Counted from the first letter of the stretch, positions 1-6,483 are shown. The stretch is 7,388 nucleotides of DNA from Oceanospirillaceae bacterium (GCA_023954795.1 JAGSHA010000153.1:1-7388), one strand, 5' to 3'. A program made the numbers and translations. Notes: generated from the sequence alone by a model not told the origin.

Positions 1-488
1 CCAGAGATCGAAGAGTAACGCAGCTGCGGATATTCACTCAACAACCACGGAATGATCTTGTCTGCAGCGTTAGTAACCATATTGTGTCCGGAAGCATCAC
101 CGGTGGTGAACTCTAGACGCAAATAGATCAGATTGGCCACGATCTGACTGTTCATTTCGATCAGCTTAGCAAAGCGGCTGGAAGTGGCCACGACGGCCTG
201 CAGGTCATCGCGACGAGACTTGATAGATTCAACAGCCAGCATCGCCGCTGTCGCATCATCAGCTTCCAACAAAATCGAACGCGTCATACGCTCATCAATC
301 ACAGTGGTTTTGATACCACCTTCAACCAACGCAGATACGCGCGCACCTCGACCAACAGACGGCCATAGGGGGGTTTCATAAGTTGCCAGCGGGACTGAAA
401 CTTTCTCATCCAGAACCGGACCACTGATTTTCAGCGGACCTACATTTCGCATAGGAATGGGAGCTTGCTGGATTTTATGTGCTTTCAT
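1..488 (-). CDS. Hydroxymethylglutaryl-CoA reductase, class I-like (N-terminal part, cut by window edge)
   Basis: Only the first 162 codons are present; the 3' end lies beyond base 1. HMG-CoA reductases interconvert HMG-CoA and mevalonate using NAD(P)H. Reading from the ATG at 488, the protein follows the class I catalytic domain. IPMRNVGPL (residues 11-19) matches the IPVGVAGPL region. VPLATYE (32-38) matches the segment carrying the catalytic Glu, here E38, followed by GRG (46-48). ERMTR (66-70), TSSRFAKL (102-109) and the nucleotide-binding TGDASGHNM (129-137, usually GDAMGMNM) follow. The window ends inside the SGN-CTDKK region that holds the catalytic Lys. The N-terminus is very short: the helical domain and ENVIG dimerisation motif of longer enzymes are absent. 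No strong Shine-Dalgarno precedes the ATG, so the start is less certain than the family call. It lies downstream of the receiver-TPR gene on the same strand after a 167-base gap. A biosynthetic or degradative role cannot be decided here. Confidence 0.85.
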   Translation of the reverse strand, partial: MKAHKIQQAPIPMRNVGPLKISGPVLDEKVSVPLATYETPLWPSVGRGARVSALVEGGIKTTVIDERMTRSILLEADDATAAMLAVESIKSRRDDLQAVVATSSRFAKLIEMNSQIVANLIYLRLEFTTGDASGHNMVTNAADKIIPWLLSEYPQLRYSSIS

Positions 489-563
489 AGCTTATCAACG
501 CTTAGAGTTGGGCAAAGAGACACCAGATAGAGCGCCCGCTGGATAAAATTCTGGCTGGCGGCG

Positions 564-592
564 ATTTTAGCTACCTGACTGCATGAATGCAA
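564..592 (-). promoter_or_regulatory. Candidate sigma-70 promoter for the HMG-CoA reductase gene
   Basis: On the minus strand a TTGCAT hexamer (587-592) is followed by a 17-base spacer and a TAAAAT -10 (564-569). This would start transcription about 68 bases before the ATG at 488. The -10 and spacing are good, but the -35 matches the consensus at only three positions. I see no clear terminator after the upstream receiver-TPR gene, so read-through into this gene is also possible. Confidence 0.4.
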
Positions 593-655
593 TTAGCCCA
601 ACCGTTCATACGGATTTGGATCAAGTAGTTATGGGCTGCTCGCTGACTTCTATCA

Positions 656-2230
656 TCAATGCGATTCGGGAAGCTTGCGATCCAGCTCTGCGCAACGCTG
701 CGCCAATGTTCGATAGCGTGATTGCTGGCGAGCAGATAGCTCACCGAAGCGAACCTTCGCCAATACAGCATCACAACGCAGCAGTGCTTCCATATTACCA
801 CGGGTTCTTCGTGCGACCTCAATGCCAGCCTGCACCATATTCAGCGCGATCCCTACATGTCGCGGCAGCATTTCATGTGCCTGAGCGAACAACTTAAATG
901 CTTGCTCAAATTCGCCTTTTCTAAAACACAGCATGGCCCGAAGATTCGCTTTACCCCAGTGCAAGGTAACCATCACCGTCGCCAGTACTTTTTTATACTC
1001 ACCCACTTCAGAAGATAAGGCACTGCCATTTGAAGCATCAACAATGGAATCCAGCCAGATACACTGCACCTCTTTCTCCAGCTGCTGAAACATCGCCCAC
1101 GCATCCCGCAAACGCTGCTCAGATAACTCTGGCACATTCCCTAGCTTAAAAATATCACTCGCACAGAGCTTGGCATGTAAGCCGATTTCATCGAATCCCT
1201 GATGATCTAACACCACATCCTCCAGCAGACGGATAATTTCCTCTTCAGCCTCCTGTGGCTGATCTGCTTTGGACATTTGATGAGCCAAAGCGCGTGCTAA
1301 ACCAAAATAAGCAGAAGGTTCTTGAAACACGGAGTTTCGAGCATAACGAATGGCCGAACGGTAGGCATCGATTGCTATCTTCCAATCTTCGGCCTGGGCC
1401 GCCAGATCTGCCAGCTCACGCAGCAGCTGCGGTGAAGTTGGTTGCAACATAACCGCTTTACGCATCAAACTGATCGCTTGCTGCAACGCCCCTGTTGCCC
1501 AGTATGAACGCCCCAACCAAGAAAACGCCTCAACACACAGGTGCTCGTTATCCACAACACGATTGAGCATGCGTAGCGCATCATCGTAGCGCCCCAAATG
1601 AAAGAACGCTGACCCCAAACCCACCTCTGCCCAAGGCAAGTCTCGCCGATCTATCAAGCCTTCAAACAGCTTTGCGGCTTCCGCATGACGTTCAAGCTGC
1701 AGCAGAACAATCCCTTTAAGGCGGCTCAGATAAAGATGAAGACCCGGAAACATATCGGTTAGCTGATCACAGGCTTTTAATGCCTTGTCCAGCTTATGCT
1801 CATCCAGCAAACGATCCACAGGCTCAGTGACATGCTTCACCCGCATCACTTTATCGAGGCGGGCGCGTAAGCTCATCAGATCATAGGGTTTAGATATATA
1901 GGTATCGGGTGAGTTCTCAAGAGAACCAAATAACAGATGTGAACGTTCTGAGTCGACAACCAGAACGAATAGATTACGATGGCTGAATAACTGTTCGGCA
2001 TTTGCTTCATGCAACAACTGCAGGCCGTTTTTTTCATCACGCCCCAAGTCATAATCGACAAAGCACAGATCATATTGCTCAACCCGCATCAGGCTCAAGG
2101 CCATGTTGACCGATGAGGCAACCTGAATCCGTTGCACACCTAGCTGACCCAGGATTTGTCGCAACGCGCCAAGCTCAGAGAGCTTGTTGTCGACGATCAG
2201 AACCGACTTTCCTGAGTAATTGATTTCCAT
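656..2230 (-). CDS. CheY-like receiver domain fused to tetratricopeptide repeats
   Basis: A 524-residue, probably cytoplasmic protein with no signal peptide or membrane segment. The receiver domain covers about residues 8-126. It starts at KSVLIVD with acidic D14 (its usual acidic partner is N15), has the likely phosphoacceptor D59 in CFVDYDLG, and the conserved Lys K114 in SKP. The Thr/Ser switch position after the fourth strand is apparently D93 (VLVVDSE), which is unusual. From about 130 to the C-terminus the protein is alpha-helical with TPR units; the clearest are about 199-230, 232-264 and 266-297, with another near the end. There is no DNA-binding or enzymatic output domain, so the TPRs probably bind a partner protein. 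Response regulators of this architecture are common in Pseudomonas and relatives, and I know of no assigned function. I chose the ATG at 2230 because the only upstream in-frame start is a TTG at 2287 that overlaps the likely -35. The gene ends in tandem TGA TGA. No strong ribosome binding site is visible. Confidence 0.85.
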   Translation of the reverse strand: MEINYSGKSVLIVDNKLSELGALRQILGQLGVQRIQVASSVNMALSLMRVEQYDLCFVDYDLGRDEKNGLQLLHEANAEQLFSHRNLFVLVVDSERSHLLFGSLENSPDTYISKPYDLMSLRARLDKVMRVKHVTEPVDRLLDEHKLDKALKACDQLTDMFPGLHLYLSRLKGIVLLQLERHAEAAKLFEGLIDRRDLPWAEVGLGSAFFHLGRYDDALRMLNRVVDNEHLCVEAFSWLGRSYWATGALQQAISLMRKAVMLQPTSPQLLRELADLAAQAEDWKIAIDAYRSAIRYARNSVFQEPSAYFGLARALAHQMSKADQPQEAEEEIIRLLEDVVLDHQGFDEIGLHAKLCASDIFKLGNVPELSEQRLRDAWAMFQQLEKEVQCIWLDSIVDASNGSALSSEVGEYKKVLATVMVTLHWGKANLRAMLCFRKGEFEQAFKLFAQAHEMLPRHVGIALNMVQAGIEVARRTRGNMEALLRCDAVLAKVRFGELSARQQSRYRTLAQRCAELDRKLPESH

Positions 2231-2257
2231 AGGCTTTTGCACAACTAGGTAGAAACA

Positions 2258-2287
2258 AACGTAGCACAGTTTTCCTGCCGCGGGCAA
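2258..2287 (-). promoter_or_regulatory. Candidate promoter for the receiver-TPR gene
   Basis: On the minus strand TTGCCC (2282-2287), an 18-base spacer and TACGTT (2258-2263) with a TG one base upstream form a possible extended -10 promoter. It would leave a short leader of about 20 bases before the ATG at 2230. The strong terminator at 2310-2342 separates this gene from argG, so a local promoter is expected. The hexamer matches are modest. Confidence 0.35.
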
Positions 2288-2309
2288 AAAGAACCATCGC
2301 CCGGAAACA

Positions 2310-2342
2310 AAAAAGCCCCGCGCTGTTAACGCAGGGCTTTTT
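2310..2342 (-). terminator. Rho-independent terminator of argG
   Basis: An inverted repeat pairs AAAAAGCCC (2310-2318) with GGGCTTTTT (2334-2342). Inside it are one mismatch, three further GCG/CGC pairs and a seven-base loop. On the minus strand it begins 20 bases after the argG stop codon and ends in a T-rich tract. The A/T arms make it look bidirectional, but only minus-strand transcription reaches it here. Confidence 0.9.
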
Positions 2343-2362
2343 CAGGTCAGACCCGGAAGCTC

Positions 2363-3589
2363 TTAATCTTCCAGCAGATCGCGACCTTTGCTGGCAGCAA
2401 TACGCATGCGCAGCGCATTCAGCTTGATGAAACCAGCAGCGTCTTTCTGATCATAAGAACCCGCATCATCTTCAAACGTTGCGATGCTCTCATCAAACAG
2501 AGAATCTTCAGAACGACGACCAACAACGATCACATTACCCTTGTATAGCTTCAGGCGAACATCACCGTTTACTACCTGCTGAGATTCATCGATCATTTTC
2601 TGCAGCATCTTACGCTCTTCTGACCACCAGAAACCGTTGTAGATGACCTTAGCGTAGCGTGGCATCAACTCATCTTTCAGGTGAGCGGCTTCACGGTCCA
2701 GTGTAATCGACTCAATCGCACGGTGAGCACGCAGCATAATAGTACCCCCTGGAGTTTCGTAACAACCGCGGGATTTCATACCCACAAAACGGTTTTCTAC
2801 AATATCCAGACGACCAATACCGTTCTCACCACCGACCTTGTTCAGATATTCCAGAACAGTCGCCGGGCTCATCGCTTTACCATCGATTGCGACAATGTCA
2901 CCCTTTTCGTAGGTCAGATCCATATAGGTTGCTTCGTCCGGAGCCTGTTCAGGTGAAACAGACCAGCGCCACATATCAGCTTCAGCTTCTGCCCATGGAT
3001 CTTCCAGAATGTCACCCTCATAGGAGATGTGCAGCAGGTTAGCATCCATCGAGTATGGCGACTTCTTCTTGTTACCAGCGAAATCAACCGGAATATTGTG
3101 CTCTTCACAATACTTCATCAGGGTTTCACGGGATGTCAGATCCCACTCACGCCACGGTGCGATGACATGAACGCCTGGCTTCAGCGCGTATGCGCCCAGC
3201 TCGAAACGAACCTGGTCATTACCCTTACCCGTCGCACCGTGAGAAATTGCATCAGCACCTGTTTCGTTAGCAATCTCAATCAGACGCTTAGCGATCAATG
3301 GACGTGCAATAGATGTACCCAGCAGGTACTCACCTTCATAGATGGTATTTGCACGGAACATTGGGAATACGAAATCACGCACAAACTCTTCACGCAGATC
3401 TTCAATGTAGATCTCTTTTACGCCCAGCGCTTCAGCTTTGGCACGTGCAGGTTCAACCTCTTCACCCTGACCCAGGTCGGCAGTAAAGGTTACTACCTCA
3501 GCGTTGTATTCATCCTGCAACCAGCGGACGATTACGGAAGTGTCCAGACCACCGGAATAGGCTAGAACAACCTTCTTAATTTCGGACAT
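2363..3589 (-). CDS. argG: Argininosuccinate synthase
   Basis: This cytoplasmic enzyme joins citrulline and aspartate using ATP to give argininosuccinate, AMP and PPi, the penultimate step of arginine biosynthesis. The 408-residue length is typical of the family. The N-type ATP pyrophosphatase loop SGGLDTS is at residues 12-18 and TADLGQGEE at 36-44. YLLGTSIARPLIAK (88-101) and SHGATGKGNDQVRFE (116-130), which bind citrulline and nucleotide, are intact. A TTG two codons upstream (3595) would also be in frame, but the ATG at 3589 is chosen because GGAG lies seven bases before it. The gene is downstream of motY on the same strand, but a terminator and an extended -10 promoter between them indicate independent transcription. 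A strong terminator follows the stop. I saw no convincing ArgR box upstream. Confidence 0.98.
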   Translation of the reverse strand: MSEIKKVVLAYSGGLDTSVIVRWLQDEYNAEVVTFTADLGQGEEVEPARAKAEALGVKEIYIEDLREEFVRDFVFPMFRANTIYEGEYLLGTSIARPLIAKRLIEIANETGADAISHGATGKGNDQVRFELGAYALKPGVHVIAPWREWDLTSRETLMKYCEEHNIPVDFAGNKKKSPYSMDANLLHISYEGDILEDPWAEAEADMWRWSVSPEQAPDEATYMDLTYEKGDIVAIDGKAMSPATVLEYLNKVGGENGIGRLDIVENRFVGMKSRGCYETPGGTIMLRAHRAIESITLDREAAHLKDELMPRYAKVIYNGFWWSEERKMLQKMIDESQQVVNGDVRLKLYKGNVIVVGRRSEDSLFDESIATFEDDAGSYDQKDAAGFIKLNALRMRIAASKGRDLLED

Positions 3590-3658
3590 TCTCAAGCTCC
3601 AACTTGTGCAAACATCGGCCGCAGGACGCGACCGGGTTCAAAAAGAAACAGGGGCGGG

Positions 3659-3667
3659 ATTATAGCA
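3659..3667 (-). promoter_or_regulatory. Extended -10 promoter of argG
   Basis: On the minus strand the sequence reads TGC followed by a perfect TATAAT (3659-3664), an extended -10 element. No good -35 hexamer lies 16-18 bases upstream, as is usual for extended -10 promoters. The predicted leader is about 60 bases. The would-be -35 region falls inside the motY terminator hairpin. Confidence 0.65.
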
Positions 3668-3668
3668 G

Positions 3669-3691
3669 AAAAAGCCTACCGTATGGCAGAC
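3669..3691 (-). terminator. Likely rho-independent terminator of motY
   Basis: On the minus strand GTCTGCC (3685-3691) can pair with GGTAGGC (3674-3680) around a four-base ATAC loop, followed by five T (3669-3673). Two of the seven pairs are G-U. It starts 15 bases after the motY stop codon and ends just before the argG -10 element. Confidence 0.6.
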
Positions 3692-3706
3692 CATATATCG
3701 TGAGTT

Positions 3707-4561
3707 TTACTCTTTTTCCAGACGAATGGTGACACGTCGGTTCCGCGCACGATTTGTCTTACTGTTGTTGGGTACGACGGGATAGCGCTCACCGTGATAT
3801 CGGGTGGTGACCATCCCCTCCTCAAGCCCTTGCTTGACGAAGTATTCACTCACGACTTCAGCACGTTTTTTCGACAAATCCCGGTTAGCCAAACGACGAC
3901 CCGCGGCATCACTGTGCCCATCCACATACACCGCCTGAACGCTGTTATCGTTCTTTATGTAAAGGATGATCAGGTCCAGACGCTCGCGCGTCGAATCAGA
4001 CAAACGCCACTCTCCCGGTGGGAACAGCACAGCCGTTCGCGCCACCTGACGGTAGTTAACCGGCAGCAACTTCGCCACACAACCTACATAGTCGGTGTAA
4101 GCGTTACGGAAATTAACCGCAGACACAGAGACACGCAAATATTCCGGAGTGCCGTACCAGGTTTCGGTGGTAAACGTAGGCATCAGACCCTTATGCAAGG
4201 CCGCCAGCATCGACTTGGCATAACCTGTTTTCACATCCAGCTGCCCTTGCTTAACTGCCTTCACAGGGCCAATCGCCTTAGTCATCAGACCCGGCCGCCA
4301 TGGTGGCGCCTCAGACACCAGCATCGCACCTTTAGCAAAATGCCCTTTTTCAGTCGGATCGAGCAGAAAGTGCACATTTTCACCTGCTTCGTGCTCAAAC
4401 ACCGCATTGCCAAAGGACGGGATCACATGGGACAAACGACAGACGAATATTGAGGATTCCAGTTCCCAGTTCGACTCTTCAATGGTTGCCCGATAGCTCA
4501 CTGCCTGCACAAGCGTGCTGACCAGCCAAAGCAAAAGTATGGGAACCAGTTTTAAGTACAC
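3707..4561 (-). CDS. motY: Flagellar T-ring protein MotY (OmpA-type C-terminus)
   Basis: MotY is a periplasmic protein that joins the flagellar basal body and helps anchor stator units to peptidoglycan. It was described first for the sodium-driven motors of Vibrio and later in Pseudomonas. The 284-residue precursor starts with a signal peptide (1-20, ending LVQA). The N-terminal MotY domain contains SNWELESS (30-37), CRLSHVIPSFG (41-51) and FEHEAGE (55-61). C41 and C161 are the only cysteines and probably form the MotY disulfide. The C-terminal OmpA/MotB-like peptidoglycan-binding domain (about 172-284) has GHSDAAG (215-221), LSKKRAEVV (229-237) and NRRV (274-277). The start is GTG at 4561: it gives an intact signal peptide and has AGGTG five bases upstream. 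A nearby upstream ATG is out of frame. A sigma-28 promoter match precedes it, a terminator follows it, and rnt is divergent. Confidence 0.92.
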   Translation of the reverse strand: MYLKLVPILLLWLVSTLVQAVSYRATIEESNWELESSIFVCRLSHVIPSFGNAVFEHEAGENVHFLLDPTEKGHFAKGAMLVSEAPPWRPGLMTKAIGPVKAVKQGQLDVKTGYAKSMLAALHKGLMPTFTTETWYGTPEYLRVSVSAVNFRNAYTDYVGCVAKLLPVNYRQVARTAVLFPPGEWRLSDSTRERLDLIILYIKNDNSVQAVYVDGHSDAAGRRLANRDLSKKRAEVVSEYFVKQGLEEGMVTTRYHGERYPVVPNNSKTNRARNRRVTIRLEKE

Positions 4562-4603
4562 GGCAACACCTGCAACATTCGGAAATCTGCTGTTATATTA
4601 TCT

Positions 4604-4630
4604 CTTTCGGCTCTGACAACAACACCTTTA
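4604..4630 (-). promoter_or_regulatory. Candidate sigma-28 (FliA) promoter of motY
   Basis: On the minus strand TAAAGGTG (4623-4630), an exact 11-base spacer and GCCGAAAG (4604-4611) match the enterobacterial FliA consensus TAAAGTTT-N11-GCCGATAA at 12 of 16 positions, including the TAAAG and GCCGA cores. It sits about 43 bases before the motY GTG, as expected for a late flagellar gene. An AT-rich GATAAT just downstream could be a secondary sigma-70 -10. Confidence 0.7.
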
Positions 4631-4657
4631 GCTATCAAATTACATCGCTGGTAGAAT
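4628..4657 (+). promoter_or_regulatory. Candidate extended -10 promoter of rnt
   Basis: TAGAAT (4652-4657) is preceded by TG with one base between, an extended -10. A weak -35, TTAGCT (4628-4633), lies 18 bases upstream. Transcription would begin about 35 bases before the rnt start. The -35 overlaps the -35 of the divergent motY sigma-28 promoter. Confidence 0.45.
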
Positions 4658-4698
4658 GGCGGGCAATATGTGAGCAATTGAGAAAGTAAGGGAATCCT

Positions 4699-5370
4699 TT
4701 GAGCCGTCAAGATTCGTACAAACACCCAATGGCAAGCCGTTTTCGCGGTTTTCTTCCGGTTGTAGTTGATGTTGAAACCGCCGGTTTTAATGCCAATACC
4801 GATGCTCTGCTGGAGATTGCAGCAGCCACTTTGACCATGGATGAAAACGGTTACCTGATGGTCGACAAGTACTACGAAGCCCATGTAGAGCCGTTTGAGG
4901 GTGCCAACCTAGAACGTGCAGCACTGGATTTCACGGGCATCGACCCATTCGATCCCGACCGTGGTGCCATCAGCGAACAGGAAGCATTAGAGAACATCTT
5001 CCGCCCTATCCGCAAATCGATCAAATCGCACGACTGTAAACGCGCAATCCTGGTCGGCCACAACTCTGCATTTGATCAGGGTTTTGTGAACGCGGCAACG
5101 GAACGAAATGACATCAAGCGCAACCCTTTCCATCCGTTTTCAAGCTTTGATACTGCCACACTGTCCGGATTGGCCTATGGCCAGACCGTATTGGCCAAAG
5201 CCTGCGAAGTTGCGGACATTGAGTTTGATGGTAAAAAAGCTCACTCAGCACTTTACGACACACTAAAAACTGCCGAACTGTTCTGCTCCATTGTGAACCG
5301 CTGGAAAGATCTTGGCGGCTGGGACATGGTATTGGCGGCACAGGATTACGGCGACGAGTTCACCATCTGA
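4699..5370 (+). CDS. rnt: Ribonuclease T
   Basis: RNase T is a cytoplasmic, homodimeric DEDDh 3'-to-5' exoribonuclease that trims the 3' ends of tRNA, 5S and 23S rRNA and turns over the tRNA CCA end. The 223-residue length is close to the 215 residues of the E. coli enzyme. The full catalytic set is visible: D24 and E26 in VVDVETAGFN, D126 in GHNSAFD, H182 in KAHSALYD and D187. These are offset by one from E. coli D23, E25, D125, H181 and D186. The start is TTG at 4699, supported by AAGGGA five bases upstream. The next in-frame ATG (residue 11, 4729) has no ribosome binding site and would remove part of the conserved N-terminus. It is transcribed divergently from motY and convergently with the peroxiredoxin gene, with a shared terminator between. 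Confidence 0.96.
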   Translation: MSRQDSYKHPMASRFRGFLPVVVDVETAGFNANTDALLEIAAATLTMDENGYLMVDKYYEAHVEPFEGANLERAALDFTGIDPFDPDRGAISEQEALENIFRPIRKSIKSHDCKRAILVGHNSAFDQGFVNAATERNDIKRNPFHPFSSFDTATLSGLAYGQTVLAKACEVADIEFDGKKAHSALYDTLKTAELFCSIVNRWKDLGGWDMVLAAQDYGDEFTI

Positions 5371-5402
5371 TCTCTGCCCTGCAATAAATTACAGTCAGAC
5401 AC

Positions 5403-5431
5403 AAAAAAACCCGCACATGGCGGGTTTTTTT
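5403..5431. terminator. Bidirectional rho-independent terminator between rnt and the peroxiredoxin gene
   Basis: A perfect 12-bp inverted repeat, seven A plus CCCGC (5403-5414) and GCGGG plus seven T (5420-5431), closes a five-base loop. Each strand therefore has a GC-rich stem followed by a seven-base T tract. It lies 32 bases after the rnt stop and 20 bases after the peroxiredoxin stop, so it can end both convergent transcripts. Confidence 0.95.
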
Positions 5432-5451
5432 ATGGACTATCTGAAACTGAA

Positions 5452-6054
5452 TTACAGGTTATCAGCTTCTTCAGTCAGGTAAGATGCAACACCCTCAGGG
5501 GAAGCAACCATACCTTTATCGCCCTGATTCCAACCAGCCGGACAAACTTCACCGTGCTCCTGGTGGAATGCCAGCGCGTCAACCATACGCAGCATTTCGT
5601 CTACGTTACGACCCAGCGGCAGATCGTTAACAACCTGGTGACGTACCAGACCGTCTTCATCGATCAGGAAAGAACCACGGAAAGCAACGCCGCCTTCAGA
5701 TTCAACATCGTAAGACTGGCAGATGCTGTGAGTCATATCTGCAACCAGTGTGTAGTTAACAGCACCGATACCGCCTTCGTTTACTGGCGTGTTACGCCAA
5801 GCGTTGTGAGAGAAGTGAGAATCGATAGAAACACCGATCACTTCTACGTTACGCTTTTTGAACTCTTCGATACGATGATCGAAAGCCAGCAGTTCAGAAG
5901 GACATACAAAAGTGAAGTCCAGCGGGTAGAAGAATACAACCGCTTTCTTGCCTTTTGCTGCTTCAGACAGAGTGAAAGCATCAACAATTTCACCGTTACC
6001 CAGTACTGCTGGTGCTGTAAAGTCTGGTGCCTGTTTACCTACGAGTACGCCCAT
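5452..6054 (-). CDS. Typical 2-Cys peroxiredoxin (AhpC/Prx1 family)
   Basis: A 200-residue cytoplasmic thiol peroxidase that reduces hydrogen peroxide and organic hydroperoxides, normally recycled by thioredoxin or an AhpF-type reductase. Neither reductase is in the window. The thioredoxin-fold active site is P44, T48 and peroxidatic C51 within PLDFTFVCPSE. The supporting Arg is R126 in FRGSFLID. The resolving cysteine is C171 in GEVCPAGW, near the C-terminus, as in typical 2-Cys enzymes. An extra cysteine, C112, is also present. A GGIG stretch (94-97) resembles the GGLG motif of overoxidation-sensitive enzymes, but the C-terminal YF motif is represented only by YL (192-193). The ATG at 6054 has GGAG seven bases upstream. 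The gene lies 90 bases downstream of grxD on the same strand, with a possible weak terminator between, and ends at a strong bidirectional terminator. Confidence 0.96.
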   Translation of the reverse strand: MGVLVGKQAPDFTAPAVLGNGEIVDAFTLSEAAKGKKAVVFFYPLDFTFVCPSELLAFDHRIEEFKKRNVEVIGVSIDSHFSHNAWRNTPVNEGGIGAVNYTLVADMTHSICQSYDVESEGGVAFRGSFLIDEDGLVRHQVVNDLPLGRNVDEMLRMVDALAFHQEHGEVCPAGWNQGDKGMVASPEGVASYLTEEADNL

Positions 6055-6096
6055 TGCATGTCTCCGTTAGTGGGTATATTTCGTTTTAGAGTATCC

Positions 6097-6102
6097 ATAA
6101 TA
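6097..6102 (-). promoter_or_regulatory. Possible -10 element of the peroxiredoxin gene
   Basis: On the minus strand a TATTAT hexamer lies about 42 bases before the peroxiredoxin ATG. No recognisable -35 is present at 16-18 bases. Co-transcription from grxD is the alternative. I saw no clear OxyR-type operator. Confidence 0.3.
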
Positions 6103-6105
6103 GAA

Positions 6106-6131
6106 AAGAGACCTGCATCTGCACGCCTCTT
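6106..6131 (-). terminator. Weak or imperfect terminator after grxD
   Basis: On the minus strand AAGAGGC (6125-6131) can pair with GTCTCTT through one G-U pair. Past a G/G mismatch it continues with TGC/GCA around an AGAT loop. The stem is followed by T-rich sequence (TTC). It starts 13 bases after the grxD stop. The mismatch and short T tract suggest partial termination, allowing some read-through into the peroxiredoxin gene. Confidence 0.4.
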
Positions 6132-6144
6132 ATCCGGATCTTTT

Positions 6145-6483
6145 TTATTCGGCTTCAGCGTCACCAGAAGCGGCGGTCGCTTCTTTGATCAGTTCTGCCA
6201 ATTCGCCGGATTCTCCCATTTCGCAGATGATGTCACATCCACCTACCAATTCACCCTTAACCCACAACTGCGGGAAGGTTGGCCAGTTTGCGTACTTAGG
6301 CAGCTCTGCGCGAATTTCCGGATTTTCCAGAATATTTACAAACGCAAAACGTTCACCACAGCCCATCACCGCTTCAGACGCGCGGGAAGAAAAACCGCAC
6401 TGCGGGAAACGTGGTGTACCTTTCATGTACAGCAGGATGTCGTTGTTTTCGATCTGCTCTTTAATGGTATCAATAACGCTCAT
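6145..6483 (-). CDS. grxD: Monothiol glutaredoxin, Grx4 (GrxD) type
   Basis: This small cytoplasmic protein (112 residues, the usual size) binds a glutathione-ligated [2Fe-2S] cluster as a homodimer or with BolA-family partners, and serves in Fe-S cluster transfer and iron homeostasis rather than as a dithiol reductase. The monothiol active site CGFS is at residues 29-32, preceded by the conserved MKGTP (20-24) with K21. The glutathione-binding WPTFPQLWVKGELVGGCDI region (67-85) is intact. The C-terminus ends in a short acidic tail (SGDAEAE). The ATG at 6483 has AAAGGTG a few bases upstream. The gene is divergent from the argD-type gene and upstream of the peroxiredoxin gene on the same strand. 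In Pseudomonas, as I recall, bfd and a bacterioferritin gene lie near this position; neither is present here. Confidence 0.97.
   Translation of the reverse strand: MSVIDTIKEQIENNDILLYMKGTPRFPQCGFSSRASEAVMGCGERFAFVNILENPEIRAELPKYANWPTFPQLWVKGELVGGCDIICEMGESGELAELIKEATAASGDAEAE

Noticed and set aside
595..637. Inverted repeat AGCCCA/TGGGCT, with an inner CCGT-TCAT-ACGG hairpin, downstream of the receiver-TPR gene
   Set aside because: It could fold, but the outer arms are only six bases and far apart, and no T tract follows on the minus strand. I did not call it a terminator.
583..897. Plus-strand frame overlapping the 3' end of the receiver-TPR gene
   Set aside because: It overlaps the coding end of the minus-strand gene. 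No domain or ribosome binding site is visible.
2231..2287. N-terminal extension of the receiver-TPR protein from a TTG at 2287
   Set aside because: The extra 19 residues do not resemble a receiver N-terminus, the TTG overlaps the probable -35, and the receiver domain begins normally just after the ATG at 2230.
3029..3565. A 178-codon plus-strand open frame opposite argG
   Set aside because: It is antisense to the highly conserved argG coding sequence, with no family resemblance and no start signals.
3794..4453. A 219-codon plus-strand open frame opposite motY
   Set aside because: motY has a signal peptide, conserved motifs, a promoter and a terminator. The opposite frame is His- and Arg-rich low-quality sequence with no ribosome binding site.
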